A DNA stretch of 64,000 nt from XYD12-FULL-36-8 sp964613805 (lineage in GTDB: Bacteria > Bacteroidota > Ignavibacteria > Ignavibacteriales > Ignavibacteriaceae), in assembly GCA_964613805.1 (NCBI GenBank), contig CAZTJF010000002.1:62001-126000 (forward strand). The letters run 5' to 3'. The notes under the pieces were generated by a model. It worked only from the letters and a program-made list of their open reading frames with translations, had not been told where the DNA came from and searched no databases. The number at the start of each line of letters is the position of its first letter. The stretch's first letter is position 1. Made by a program: the position numbers and the translations under genes. Of the stretch, positions 44,806 through 55,485 are shown piece after piece.

Positions 44806-45045
44806 ATGCCAACATATCAGTACAGGTGTTTAGTTTGCGGTCACGATTTTGAAATGTTTCAAAAGATGAAAGATGAACCAATTAAAGCATGCCCCAAATG
44901 CAAAGGTGAAGTAAAAAGATTACTCGGTGCAGGTGCAGGTACAATCTTTAAAGGAAGCGGTTTTTATCACACCGATTATAAGAATGCAAAATTTGAAAGT
45001 AAATCTTCAAAACCCAAACCATCAGATTCAAAAGAGACTAAATAG
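44806..45045 (+). CDS. FmdB-family zinc-ribbon protein
   Basis: 79 residues. MPTYQYRCLVCGHDFEMFQKM with CPKCKGEVKRLLG gives the two CxxC pairs of the FmdB/CxxC_CxxC_SSSS family; GTIFKGSGFYHTDY is the conserved middle, and the tail is Ser/Lys/Pro-rich. These small putative regulators or RNA/ribosome-associated proteins have no settled function. It diverges from the lipoprotein gene and converges on the large barrel protein gene. Confidence 0.87.
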   Translation: MPTYQYRCLVCGHDFEMFQKMKDEPIKACPKCKGEVKRLLGAGAGTIFKGSGFYHTDYKNAKFESKSSKPKPSDSKETK

Positions 45046-45104
45046 TTGAACCAGTTTTCTGCATTCGATAAGGAAACTTTGAATCTGGTCCATCTTATCA
45101 ATAG

Positions 45105-48100
45105 TTAAAAATCAGCACCCAGCGACAAATAAAATTTTGGTTTTGTAAATCCATCAACATTGTAAGCCCAAGCTACGTCAAATCTGAGGAGGAAATAAAG
45201 GAAATAGACTCTTGCTCCCACACCCGTTCCGAGCAGCAAATCTTTTGTTACAACATTGTTATTTGCGTTGCGCTCGAAAAGTTTTAGGTCTTTGTTTTCT
45301 GTCCATGCAGCACCCGCATCAATAAAAGCCACACCTAAGATATTTCTGAAAAGAATTGGTAAAGCACCTGTTACTAAATATCTAATCAAAGGAAATCTAA
45401 ATTCCATATTTACCAATGAATATCTTGTTCCAATTTTTTCGGCATAGTCAAAGCCTCTTAGAGGTAACGCTGCAGTAAGAAATGCAAAATCAGAAGCAGA
45501 TTCTAATGGAATATCTGTCGTTGCGAATGAACGATTTATCCAGTTTTCAATTCCGCCAATAAAAAATCTTTGTGGATTATTACCGCCAGAATATCCACCC
45601 GAATATCGAAACACAAATGAGTAGTCAGTCCAAAATCTAAAATATTTTCTGTAATCTCCGAGAATTGAATAGAAGCTTAATCGTTTATCGGATAATCCAG
45701 GGTTGCCATAAATATCAAAACGGTAACGAGTACCATCAATCGGTGAAGTATATCCCCACAAAACATTATCGTGAACAAATCCTAAAGATGGAATCAAATA
45801 AGAAACCTTATCCGTTTTTTCGGCAGGATTATCTAAATTTTCCTGGGAAATATTTAACCAGCTCAACCCTGCATCAAATCTGTAAAAACGGTTGAGCGGA
45901 TAGCTGAGTGAACCTACTGCTCCAAAATTTCTGAATCTGACAAGATCATAATTAAGCCCTCTTGTAAGTAAGACAAATCTAGCAGTATGAAACGCTTCGA
46001 TACCGTAGTCAATTCTTTCAGGTAAATAATAATATGCTAATCCGTAATCACTGTTCTTCAAATCAATTTGAAGACTGGTAACTCCAATCAAACGATGATT
46101 TCCCAAAACATCACTAAATGAAATAACGGTTGTTCCCTGTAATCCATAAAGCGAACTGTACCCAGCATTAGCATAAATTATATCCGGCGAGAAAGTAATT
46201 TTATATTTATTCACTTTGTAGTTGCCTTGCTTATCAAGGTTATTGGCAAGATTGAATTTCGAATTTTCAATCTTACTTGTATCTTTTGGTAAGTTGAAAT
46301 CCGTTCCAAAAACATAATTGCTAAAATCTATTTCAACAGAATCGCCGTACACTTTATTTGTATCAACAATATTACCAATATAAATATCTACAGAATCACT
46401 TAACGATTTTTGATCTGCAAATGAACTATCCGATTTAATAAATAAATCCGCCACATTGTTATTCATTAAGCTCGAGATATAAAGAGTCGGTTCAAGTTTT
46501 GACTCTTCAAGTTTCAGTTCAAACGGATTGTTCAATAAGAAAATATTGAAGGACGATTGGTATAAAGAGGAAAAGCTGAGTTTTTTACCATCTTTAGAAG
46601 CAGATAATTGATATAAACCGTTTAGTGAATTAGTAATAGGCATAATATCATTAGAGTTTTCTTCACCATGAACTTCAGAATTTATCCCATCAAGTTTCAT
46701 CGTATAAATGTTATTTATTCCATTCAAATCTGACACAAATAGTAATTCTTTGCCATCAGGACTGATAATTGGAGATATTTCATCACTATAAGGAAGGGAT
46801 GTGATGCGTTCGATTTTTTTGTTATCAAGATTGAAAGCATAAATATCCAACTGATTATAATTATGACGATAAATCTTAAAACTGTCCGGTAAAAATTCTT
46901 TAGAAATAATATCAGTTCTGTCTGAAGAGAAAAATACTTTGCTGCAGTCGGAAGACCATGCAGGATCGCTGTCGCTAAAAATATCATCAGTCAAGTTATC
47001 AAGCTGCTTAGTTTGCAAATTGTAGAGATAAATATCTGATTGCTTGGATGTGTGACCAACAAAAGCTAATTTATTTCCATCAGGAGACCATGTTACACTT
47101 TTAACTCCTTCTAAGTAAAGCGGAATAGTTTCTCTATCCTCCGATTCAACATCAATCAAATAAACAACATCATATCCACCACTTTTTGCACCAAGCGCAA
47201 TTTGCTTACCATCCGGCGACCAGCTCAAGCTCGGTGTTAAAATATTCAACTCTTCAAAATCTGCAGTTCTATTTCCCTCAACAAGTTTCTTAATTATTTT
47301 TCCATCAATTGCATTCATTACATAAACATCGAAATAATAATCCCTGTTGGATAGAAAAGCAATCTTATCACCTTGCGGGGAGATAGCTGGACTTGTGTTG
47401 TAAGAACCGCCTTCCTTTTTTGTATCGGTAAGTCTTTTTGCAAACTCATCTGGATCCTTTCTTTTTGCTACATCGGGCCAATAGATTTTTTTAATCTCTT
47501 TTCTCCACCGCTCGTTAAGTTCTTCGATTGAGAGTCCGATTGCTTCCTTAAAACCCGCATCAACATTTCCTGTATTTCTTATTTTGCTAATAAGTTCTCC
47601 AATTTTTTCCTTCCCATACTTTCTTTCAATATAATAGAAAACGGACTGACCGCCCCGGTATGCAAAATATCCATCCAACCGTAGAATATCCGGTAAGTAT
47701 TCATTAATTGCTGCATCACGTATGAACATATCGGTATCAACATCCCAGCCCAACGCTTGATACTCCGCCATACCTTCGCTGAACCAAATTGGAATGTTAA
47801 TAGAAATATTATTGGAAATAATGTTTTGTAAAGAGCCGCCGTAAAACATATCATTCATTACCGCATGAACAAGTTCATGATGAATGAGGTGTCGAAATTT
47901 TTTATAAGAACCCATAAATTGAATTACTACACGATTCTTAAAAAGTTCAGTGAAACCCTCAATGCCTTCGCTTAAATATTGATCAATTACATTTGTTTCT
48001 TGAAAATCGTTCTGGGAGTTATAAACTATAAAAGTTATTCGATTATTTATTTTGTATTTAAAGCTTTGTTGAATTGAAGCCAGAGCATTCTCAGCCGCTT

Positions 48101-48290
48101 TTGAAGTAAACTCTGCGAGTGTTTCACCATGCTGGTTGAAATAAATATCAAAATGATCGGTTTGAATGTAAAACCAATCAAAATCCTTGTATTGAACTTT
48201 ATTCTTTCCAAACTGCCCTAAAATTATTGAGGGCAGAAAAAATAAAAGTAAAACTGTTTTTGCAGTGAATAGTTTCATCGCTTTATCCAT
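45105..48290 (-). CDS. Gluzincin-like/TolB-propeller/Omp85-barrel fusion protein
   Basis: 1061 residues. The signal peptide ends ILGQ. Residues 35-270 form a peptidase-MA-like domain with HELVH (138-142) and WFSEGMAEY (E172), the zinc ligands of gluzincin proteases. Residues 295-600 or so carry TolB/PD40 repeats (SPDGKQIALGAKSGG, SPDGNKLAFVG). The C-terminal 350 residues are a beta-barrel with the Omp85-type motifs LRGF near 955 and FRFPL...FIDAGAAW, ending in a terminal Phe. It lies directly after rnr (stop and start adjacent) and in line with tamB, so a role with TamB in outer-membrane assembly or export is inferred. An in-frame ATG at 48278 is an alternative start. Confidence 0.82.
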   Translation of the reverse strand: MDKAMKLFTAKTVLLLFFLPSIILGQFGKNKVQYKDFDWFYIQTDHFDIYFNQHGETLAEFTSKAAENALASIQQSFKYKINNRITFIVYNSQNDFQETNVIDQYLSEGIEGFTELFKNRVVIQFMGSYKKFRHLIHHELVHAVMNDMFYGGSLQNIISNNISINIPIWFSEGMAEYQALGWDVDTDMFIRDAAINEYLPDILRLDGYFAYRGGQSVFYYIERKYGKEKIGELISKIRNTGNVDAGFKEAIGLSIEELNERWRKEIKKIYWPDVAKRKDPDEFAKRLTDTKKEGGSYNTSPAISPQGDKIAFLSNRDYYFDVYVMNAIDGKIIKKLVEGNRTADFEELNILTPSLSWSPDGKQIALGAKSGGYDVVYLIDVESEDRETIPLYLEGVKSVTWSPDGNKLAFVGHTSKQSDIYLYNLQTKQLDNLTDDIFSDSDPAWSSDCSKVFFSSDRTDIISKEFLPDSFKIYRHNYNQLDIYAFNLDNKKIERITSLPYSDEISPIISPDGKELLFVSDLNGINNIYTMKLDGINSEVHGEENSNDIMPITNSLNGLYQLSASKDGKKLSFSSLYQSSFNIFLLNNPFELKLEESKLEPTLYISSLMNNNVADLFIKSDSSFADQKSLSDSVDIYIGNIVDTNKVYGDSVEIDFSNYVFGTDFNLPKDTSKIENSKFNLANNLDKQGNYKVNKYKITFSPDIIYANAGYSSLYGLQGTTVISFSDVLGNHRLIGVTSLQIDLKNSDYGLAYYYLPERIDYGIEAFHTARFVLLTRGLNYDLVRFRNFGAVGSLSYPLNRFYRFDAGLSWLNISQENLDNPAEKTDKVSYLIPSLGFVHDNVLWGYTSPIDGTRYRFDIYGNPGLSDKRLSFYSILGDYRKYFRFWTDYSFVFRYSGGYSGGNNPQRFFIGGIENWINRSFATTDIPLESASDFAFLTAALPLRGFDYAEKIGTRYSLVNMEFRFPLIRYLVTGALPILFRNILGVAFIDAGAAWTENKDLKLFERNANNNVVTKDLLLGTGVGARVYFLYFLLRFDVAWAYNVDGFTKPKFYLSLGADF

Positions 48291-50390
48291 TTATTGTTCA
48301 GTTATTATAAAATCTAATTCGGATTTCTCCTGATCAACCCGGATGAGTTTAACCCATACCTTGTCGCCAAGCCGATATTGTTTTTTTGTTCTTCTCCCAA
48401 TTAAAGAATATTTTTTCTCATCGTAAACGTAAAAATCTCCCTCCAAATCTCGAACCCTTATAAGTCCTTCAGCCAATATATCAAGTATTTTAACAAACAA
48501 ACCGAAGTGAGTCACCCCTGAAATTATTGCATGGAAAGATTCACCAATGTGATTTTCGAGGTACTCAATCTGCTTCATTTTAATTGAAAATCTTTCGGCA
48601 TCAATTGCACTTCTTTCTGTTACTGAGATATGATTGGAGATTTCTTCCAATTTAGCAGGAGTGTAAATGCTCTTATTGTCTCCTTCCAAACTATGAAAAA
48701 GAATTCTGTGCACTATCAAATCGGAGTATCTTCGAATAGGTGAAGTAAAATGCGTGTAGTGCTTAAACCCAAGTCCATAATGTCCAATATTTTTTGTAGA
48801 ATAAGCCGCTTTTGCCATTGAGCGTATTGCTAACTCATTAATCAATGCCTCTTCTTCAGTTCCTTTAATTTGAAGCATAAGGGAGTTAAACTGCTTAGTA
48901 TTCTTAGATGAACTCGGGTCAAAAGAAAAACCAAGCGACTTTACAAATTTTGAAAACTCAATAATTTTTTGAGCATCCGGAAGATCATGTATTCGGTATA
49001 CAAACGGTTTGTCAGATTTGTTCTTTGAAGTTGAAATATGAGTTGCACAAATTTTATTGGCAAGAAGCATAAATTCCTCAACAAGCATATTGCTTTCCCT
49101 AGCGTCTTTCCGATGAATTGCGATGGGCTTGTTATGCTCATCTATATCAAATCTGATTTCCGGAGTTGAAAATTCAATTCCGCCTTCACGAAATCTTTTC
49201 TTTCTCAATGTCTTTGCAATTTCATTAAGAAGCATTACTTCCCTTTTAAAATCACCTTTGCCTTTTTCGATTATCTCCTGCACTTCATCATAAGTAAATC
49301 TGCGCTTGCTGTTAATAACTGTTTTTTTAATTTGACAATTCTCAACTTTTCCGCGGCTGGTAATTTCAACAATTACCGAATAAGTCATTCTATCTTTATT
49401 GGGAACCAAAGAACAAATGTTGTTAGATAATTTTTCGGGAAGCATTGGAATAACTCCGCCGACAAGATAAACGCTATTACCGCGCTGCAATGCTTCTTTG
49501 TCAAGGTTTGAGTTGATTGACACATAATGTGAAACATCTGCGATATGAATTCCTATTTGATAATTTCCATTATCCAAAGTTTCGATGGATAAGGCATCAT
49601 CAAAATCCTTTGCATCAACGGGATCTATTGTAAAAACATTTTTATTTCTGAAATCAATCCGATTATTCAAATCCTCTTGTGAAAATTTATCGTTTATGTT
49701 TTCAGCTTCCTCTAAAGTCTTAGGAGAAAATTTTAATGGTAAATTGAACTCGTGAGCGATCGAGGATATTTCAGCATCTTTAGTTCCGGATTTCCCAATA
49801 ACCTCAATTATTTCACCTTCGGGATTTAGAACAGATGTGTCCCAAAATAAATTTCCAACAATAACTTTATCGCCGACCTTTGCACCCTTTAAATTTTCTT
49901 TATCAACATAAATATCGCGATGGATTTCGGGTTCATCAGGTTTTATAAAAAATGCAATATTGGATCGTTTAAGTGTTCCAACTATATTTTTTCTTTTTCG
50001 TGAAATAACCTCGACAATTTGCCCTTCGATATTTTTACCCTTGCTTTTTGCAAAAAGAGCAACATGAACAGTGTCTCCGCTGAACGCTGTTGAAAGATTT
50101 CGAGATGCAATGAAAATATCTCCAAGTTTGTTATCTTTTGGAATCACAAATCCAAATCCGCCAGGACTTATTTGCAATACGCCTATAATTTTTCCTGTGG
50201 AAGGATGTTGATTCAATTTATATCTCTTGCCATTTCTAGTCAAAAAATTCTCTTCATAAAGCTGATGCAAGAAATGTTTAAGTGAAGTTATTTCTTCATC
50301 CGAAGTGATCTTAATCCGCTTGGCTACTTCCTTAGTTTTAAATGAAGAACCTGAATTTTTTTTAAAGAACGATATGATTTTCTTTTTCAT
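48291..50390 (-). CDS. rnr: Ribonuclease R
   Basis: 699 residues. An N-terminal winged-helix segment is followed by cold-shock domains, the RNB catalytic domain with DPVDAKDFDDALSIE (the metal-binding aspartates), and a C-terminal S1 domain (GVTHFGLFVKILDILAEGLI) with a short tail. It degrades structured RNA 3' to 5'. The gene is sandwiched between tamB (overlap of one base) and the propeller-barrel gene (no spacer), which is unusual company for an RNase but fits a compact operon. Confidence 0.93.
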   Translation of the reverse strand: MKKKIISFFKKNSGSSFKTKEVAKRIKITSDEEITSLKHFLHQLYEENFLTRNGKRYKLNQHPSTGKIIGVLQISPGGFGFVIPKDNKLGDIFIASRNLSTAFSGDTVHVALFAKSKGKNIEGQIVEVISRKRKNIVGTLKRSNIAFFIKPDEPEIHRDIYVDKENLKGAKVGDKVIVGNLFWDTSVLNPEGEIIEVIGKSGTKDAEISSIAHEFNLPLKFSPKTLEEAENINDKFSQEDLNNRIDFRNKNVFTIDPVDAKDFDDALSIETLDNGNYQIGIHIADVSHYVSINSNLDKEALQRGNSVYLVGGVIPMLPEKLSNNICSLVPNKDRMTYSVIVEITSRGKVENCQIKKTVINSKRRFTYDEVQEIIEKGKGDFKREVMLLNEIAKTLRKKRFREGGIEFSTPEIRFDIDEHNKPIAIHRKDARESNMLVEEFMLLANKICATHISTSKNKSDKPFVYRIHDLPDAQKIIEFSKFVKSLGFSFDPSSSKNTKQFNSLMLQIKGTEEEALINELAIRSMAKAAYSTKNIGHYGLGFKHYTHFTSPIRRYSDLIVHRILFHSLEGDNKSIYTPAKLEEISNHISVTERSAIDAERFSIKMKQIEYLENHIGESFHAIISGVTHFGLFVKILDILAEGLIRVRDLEGDFYVYDEKKYSLIGRRTKKQYRLGDKVWVKLIRVDQEKSELDFIITEQ

Positions 50391-53300
50391 TAAAACTCAA
50401 ACCTATATTTTAGACCCATTTCATTGATCATTTCGTTTATATACTTTGCTTCGCTAAGTGCTTCCTTTCTTTCAATTCGCATGAAAAAACTTCTGGTGAT
50501 TGGATATTCGATCTTCACATTTGCAAGTCCAAGATCTTGAAAGACTGCTGTTGATCCACCAATTGAGTAACGGAATTTGCCTGCCCTTCCAGCTAAAATA
50601 AATTTTGTGTCTGTACCGGATTGTCTTAACTCCAAACTTTTTACATAATCACCAAGCTGACGATTAAGAAATCCGCCAACAATTGAACCAGCGAAGCTTG
50701 CAGCATAAGATGAGACCATGCTTCTTTCTTGTTGTGTAACATTATCATTAAACTTATTAAGAAGCATGAACATCACAGCGTCAGACGCATCTTTTGTTGG
50801 ATCAGAAACGTTATTCTCAATATTTGCTGCCCCAATGTAAACTGTAAGTATTTCTGATTGCTGAGCAAGATTCTTATCCAATTCTTTGAGAGAACCTTTA
50901 ATTTTCATTTTAACAGCAACTTCAACTTCATCACTGCCGCCTTGATCTCCTTCTCCATTTGAAGAAGTCTCAATAGGATAATAATAACTTTTGTAAGTCG
51001 CAGTTATATCTAAATAAGGATTGCTCAACTCACTTTCAAACCTGATTTTACCATCAGCATTTAAGGTTTTTATGAATTCTAATGTTGAACCTTCAAGAAG
51101 CTGGAGTTCACCTTGTGCCACTGGTTTGCCGTCAATGCTTTCATACTGAAAATTGCCGCGTAAAACTGCTACTAAGTTTTGACTAAATTCTCTTGAGAGA
51201 ATAAATGTTAGAGTCGCTTCATCTTCAACTTTAACATCTATGCTGTAATCAAACTTACTTGGCTTTGTTACTTGTTGAACTTCTTCTTCATTTCTTAACT
51301 TAGATAGATTCAGCAGTGCCTCAAAATCCATTACCTTGGAATTTTTAGTGACTGTATCCTCAACAAATTTGTAAATAAAATTTTCCGAAGTGCTTGTGTA
51401 AAAGCTTTGCGCTTGTGAATAAGTGAGATTAGCAACATCAATATTGATTGGAGCTTTAAGCTTTGCACCGTTCTTATCAAACATGAGTTCAAAATTTCCG
51501 TTAGTTGAAATAACCAAATCGCCAAACAAATTTGGACTAACATACTTCGATTCATCGCTTAAAACCTTAAGACTTCCATTAAAAACAAATTGCGAGGAAA
51601 CCATATTTAGATTTTCAAGTTCAGCTGTTCCTCCACCAGTTATTTTTCCACCGGATTTTGTGTCCGCCGAGTTTGCAAGTAAAAGACTGTCAACTGATAA
51701 ATAATCTTTACTAACGCTTAACTTTAAACCTGCGTAATATTCAAGATTATTGTATTTGAGTAAAAATGATGCATCATCGAGCGTAAGGTAACCGTCAGGA
51801 TATGGTTCTTGAATTGTACCAATGACTCTTAGATTGCTGTTAAGCTTTCCTGTAAATTTATTAATACCGGGAAATAATTCTCCAAATGGGGTAAGATCAA
51901 GATTATTTGATGTAAGACTAATATCAATCTCTTCATCATCTATAATTCTCTTTCCAGAATCAGCAAAGGAAAGATTGATAGGAATATTTCCAAGTAACGT
52001 TAATGCCGGTACAGCAGATCCGCTGTATGAATCGAAATATTTTATATCAGATGAGAAATTTTTATTCGCATAGTTAAAATTACTTATCAAATTACCGAAT
52101 ACTTTTTCTTTGTACTTTAGACTATCACCATTTAGCGCAATTGTGATTATAGGACTTGCATAATTACCGTTAACAACAGCATCGAGGTTAAGGTTTATGT
52201 CTAATAGACTTAATCCACTTGCAGCAGTAAAGCTTTGAAAAATATCTTTACCACGTAAGCTGCTTATCTTCAAATTCAATTTTTGATTTTCATTCTCAGA
52301 TAGAAAACCATTAACTGAAATTTCCCCATTTGAATGAAATAATTTAAAATTGTTGAAATCAATTCTATTTTCAGTGAAAGAAAATTTCAAATTTTCTTTG
52401 TTCTTAATGTCGAATCCTTTATAAACAACATCAAGGTTGTCTAAATCAACATTAACACTTGCACCTGTTAAATCTGCAAAACCCTTAATCTTAGCAGATG
52501 CAAAATTCTCAAGCTTAGATGCAATATTTATATCAGCAATATTATCTCTCATATTCAGCTCAATCAAAACATTGTTCAAATCAGTACCGGCAAAAACGCG
52601 ATTTGTTTTAGCTTTGAAGTCAAGCGCGATATCTTCGGTTGATTTTACCACAAAGCTATTTGCAAAATCCAGACCTAAATTCATTTTTGAGATAAAATAT
52701 ACATCTGTGCTTCCCCAATACTTAACATAATTTAAGCTGGAGTTTAAAGTCACAAAAATGCTGTCATCATCATAGGTAAAATTTCCAGTTACGTCACCAT
52801 CAATTTCCAACTTTTTGTCATTGAGAAAAGGAGTAATAATTCCGAAGTCCTTAAGATCAACCAAATAAACTATTGAAACTCTTTCATCTATTTTAGGATT
52901 TCTGACGGAACTAACTTTCTTTATTTGTTCTGGTTCAACTAAGTATTTGTCCAATTTAGATGAAGGGATGACTTCTGCAATCTTCTTCATGAATGCATTG
53001 GTCAGCAGAGATGTTTCTTTACTTATAACAGAAATTGCATCGGGAAGTGAAAACTGACCTTTAAGAGTAATATCGGCAATATCCGAAATAAAGTTTATCA
53101 CTCTCTCATCATTATTATCGGTAAAAATATCAGTGATGGTTCTTATGCTGTCTAAAAGAACTCCATTAATGGTTGATGGTGAAAGATCAAGTGTTAGATA
53201 CATATTCATCTTATCAATATCAAAATTTTCACCTTCAGTTTTAAACTTGAAATTCAAATCAGTTAGTGTTGTAGTATCATTCATAATCTTTCCAATATCA

Positions 53301-54919
53301 AGATTTTGAACGCTGCCAATTGCTTTGTAACCTAAATTTTCTTGCAAGAAATTTAATGAGCCAATAATTTCAGATTTAGCTTTGTCTGAAACCGTGAAAA
53401 GTGAATAATCAATTATTCCATCTTGTGCTTGAGCTGTGAGGGAAAGAGAATCAAGCTTAATTCCTTCAACAGTTGAACCGTCAGCAACAAGCACAATGTT
53501 CGTATTCATCTCGTTCGGAGAAAATCCTCTGCCGATAAATTTTCCTTTTAGATTTAAGTTGGACGTAATATTGGCAATCGGTGATAAATTGAATTTTTCT
53601 GCAACAAGGGTAATATCGTACTCAGCAATGGTTTTTTCTAAATCCATTTTAACATCTGATGAAATCTTTCCTTCTTTAGTCGAAAGTAATAGTTTTGATT
53701 TGAAGTTTAATGGACGACCATCAAATGTTAGAGTATCAATTTTCACGACGCCTAAATTTACAAAGGTTGGAATTCCAAATTTCGGTAGCAGCTTATCAAT
53801 ATCCGCTTGATTGATATGGGAATCCTTGAATTCTGCTGAGATAGTCAGTTCGTCTATATTATCAATATTTCGAACAACAGCTTTGGTTTCGAGATGAGTA
53901 TTCTCATAATCAATTACAATTTTATTCACATTCATCTCAATTAAGTTACCCGATGCATTGAGCTGAAGCCCGGCAACTCCTTTCAAAATATCGAGATTAG
54001 GTACAAATGAAGATATGTCATCAAAATTAAATTTGCTGCTTTTCAAAGAAATATTCATAACAGAATATTTTAAGTTCTCCGTCATGGTCGAATCGAAAAT
54101 ATTCAAACCATCAACTTTAGCATTTAAACTTATATCAGAATTTGTTGTACTGATCAATACATTATTGGCTAATATTTCTTTTGGACTTACACCAAATTCA
54201 CCGGAAATTGATTTAAGATTAAATCCTGTAAGATTAGGACTAAAGGAAAGATAATCTATTTTAGTTTCGTAAGTGTTGTTCTTAATATCTGCAAATGCTT
54301 TAAGTGATAAGAATATATCATTTACTCTAAAGTCATCCATATTTAGTGAAGGATAAAACTCTGAGCTGCCAACTTTGTCAAAATTCTGTAAAGAGAAATC
54401 CACATTCGTCAGTTTGAAATCAGAAACTTCAATTCTGAATGGGAATGAACTTTTGGCTGTATCCTCTTCTTCCTCAGAAGGAGGGAACAATTTTGTAATG
54501 TTAAGCTCTCCAGAGCTGTCCTTCACAAAAGCAATTCGCGTATCTTTTATCTCAACTTTTCTGACATAAATTTTTTTGAGAAAAATTTTTAATGGACTCG
54601 TTCGCAGTTCAATCATTCCGGCATTAAGCAGCGTATCTTTCTCCATTGTAACGATTGTATTTCGCAAAATCAAAGAACTAAAAATCGTACCCTCAATTTT
54701 TCCGATAGATATTTTTCCATTTAGATTTTCGTTGGCAAGTTCAACAACATAATCACGCAGCCAATTTCGAAATGTAGATGTTTGACTGAAGCCAAAAAAT
54801 AAAACGAACAGCACAAAAATCACCAAACCAATGTATAAAAAGACATTGACGATTCTCTGAAGCAGAGTTCGTTTTCTTTTAGGTTTTTGTTCTGTTGGAG
54901 TTACTTCAGTGTCTGACAA
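50390..54919 (-). CDS. tamB: TamB-family translocation/assembly module protein
   Basis: 1509 residues. One N-terminal helix (LLQRIVNVFLYIGLVIFVLFVLFF, read in parts) anchors it in the inner membrane. A long AsmA/TamB-type beta-taco region follows, and the C-terminal DUF490 region includes QGELQLLEGSTLEFIKTLNADGKIRFE and ends in a barrel-like strand (GLKYRFEF). It bridges the envelope for outer-membrane protein assembly or phospholipid transport. Usually TamA or another Omp85 protein is its partner; here the Omp85-like fusion protein sits two genes downstream. The start is the first ATG of the frame. Confidence 0.88.
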   Translation of the reverse strand: MSDTEVTPTEQKPKRKRTLLQRIVNVFLYIGLVIFVLFVLFFGFSQTSTFRNWLRDYVVELANENLNGKISIGKIEGTIFSSLILRNTIVTMEKDTLLNAGMIELRTSPLKIFLKKIYVRKVEIKDTRIAFVKDSSGELNITKLFPPSEEEEDTAKSSFPFRIEVSDFKLTNVDFSLQNFDKVGSSEFYPSLNMDDFRVNDIFLSLKAFADIKNNTYETKIDYLSFSPNLTGFNLKSISGEFGVSPKEILANNVLISTTNSDISLNAKVDGLNIFDSTMTENLKYSVMNISLKSSKFNFDDISSFVPNLDILKGVAGLQLNASGNLIEMNVNKIVIDYENTHLETKAVVRNIDNIDELTISAEFKDSHINQADIDKLLPKFGIPTFVNLGVVKIDTLTFDGRPLNFKSKLLLSTKEGKISSDVKMDLEKTIAEYDITLVAEKFNLSPIANITSNLNLKGKFIGRGFSPNEMNTNIVLVADGSTVEGIKLDSLSLTAQAQDGIIDYSLFTVSDKAKSEIIGSLNFLQENLGYKAIGSVQNLDIGKIMNDTTTLTDLNFKFKTEGENFDIDKMNMYLTLDLSPSTINGVLLDSIRTITDIFTDNNDERVINFISDIADITLKGQFSLPDAISVISKETSLLTNAFMKKIAEVIPSSKLDKYLVEPEQIKKVSSVRNPKIDERVSIVYLVDLKDFGIITPFLNDKKLEIDGDVTGNFTYDDDSIFVTLNSSLNYVKYWGSTDVYFISKMNLGLDFANSFVVKSTEDIALDFKAKTNRVFAGTDLNNVLIELNMRDNIADINIASKLENFASAKIKGFADLTGASVNVDLDNLDVVYKGFDIKNKENLKFSFTENRIDFNNFKLFHSNGEISVNGFLSENENQKLNLKISSLRGKDIFQSFTAASGLSLLDINLNLDAVVNGNYASPIITIALNGDSLKYKEKVFGNLISNFNYANKNFSSDIKYFDSYSGSAVPALTLLGNIPINLSFADSGKRIIDDEEIDISLTSNNLDLTPFGELFPGINKFTGKLNSNLRVIGTIQEPYPDGYLTLDDASFLLKYNNLEYYAGLKLSVSKDYLSVDSLLLANSADTKSGGKITGGGTAELENLNMVSSQFVFNGSLKVLSDESKYVSPNLFGDLVISTNGNFELMFDKNGAKLKAPINIDVANLTYSQAQSFYTSTSENFIYKFVEDTVTKNSKVMDFEALLNLSKLRNEEEVQQVTKPSKFDYSIDVKVEDEATLTFILSREFSQNLVAVLRGNFQYESIDGKPVAQGELQLLEGSTLEFIKTLNADGKIRFESELSNPYLDITATYKSYYYPIETSSNGEGDQGGSDEVEVAVKMKIKGSLKELDKNLAQQSEILTVYIGAANIENNVSDPTKDASDAVMFMLLNKFNDNVTQQERSMVSSYAASFAGSIVGGFLNRQLGDYVKSLELRQSGTDTKFILAGRAGKFRYSIGGSTAVFQDLGLANVKIEYPITRSFFMRIERKEALSEAKYINEMINEMGLKYRFEF

Positions 54920-55005
54920 TTTATTCTAACGAATAGACATTATTTTTTGGTAAACGTTTGCTTAAGGATATAGATTTTATTCGATTAAAAAAATATCGAA
55001 ACAAG

Positions 55006-55485
55006 CTAACTGCAGTATTTGTTTCTTATTGTTTCAATAATCTTCGATGTTGATTGATTATTTACAAATTCAATTGTTTTTACAACACCGCCATGTTTTT
55101 CGACAGTTTCCCGACCAACAATTTTATCAATTGACCAATCAGCACCTTTAATTAAAATATCTGGAATTAGCTCATCAATAATTTTTGCGGGAGTATCTTC
55201 ATCAAAGAATGTAACAAAGTCAACCGACTTTAAGTTCGATATGATAAATGCTCTTTCATCCTGGTTGAGAATTGGGCGTTTAGCACCTTTAATTCTTCTA
55301 ACTGAATCGTCCGTGTTCATGCCAACTATTAAAATATCACCAAGAGCTTTTGCTTTAGTGAGATAATCAACATGACCGGCATGGATAAGGTCGAACACTC
55401 CGTTAGTAAAAACAACTTTCTTATTTTGCTCTTTGAATTTCTCTCGTAAAGATTTTATTTCAGATAAAGATTTAACTCCATTCAT
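55006..55485 (-). CDS. rfaE2: D-glycero-beta-D-manno-heptose 1-phosphate adenylyltransferase
   Basis: 159 residues of the cytidylyltransferase-like fold. VFTNGVFDLIHAGHVDYLTKAKALGD has the HxGH nucleotide-binding motif; MNTDDSVRRIKGAKRP follows. In E. coli this is the C-terminal half of HldE. It makes ADP-D-glycero-beta-D-manno-heptose from the 1-phosphate for LPS inner core. It overlaps the kinase gene by four bases (ATGA). Confidence 0.93.
   Translation of the reverse strand: MNGVKSLSEIKSLREKFKEQNKKVVFTNGVFDLIHAGHVDYLTKAKALGDILIVGMNTDDSVRRIKGAKRPILNQDERAFIISNLKSVDFVTFFDEDTPAKIIDELIPDILIKGADWSIDKIVGRETVEKHGGVVKTIEFVNNQSTSKIIETIRNKYCS

Noticed and set aside
55482..55485. Frameshift splitting a bifunctional hldE gene
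   Set aside because: The overlap is the standard ATGA coupling, and both halves have complete domains. Separate genes are common in related bacteria.
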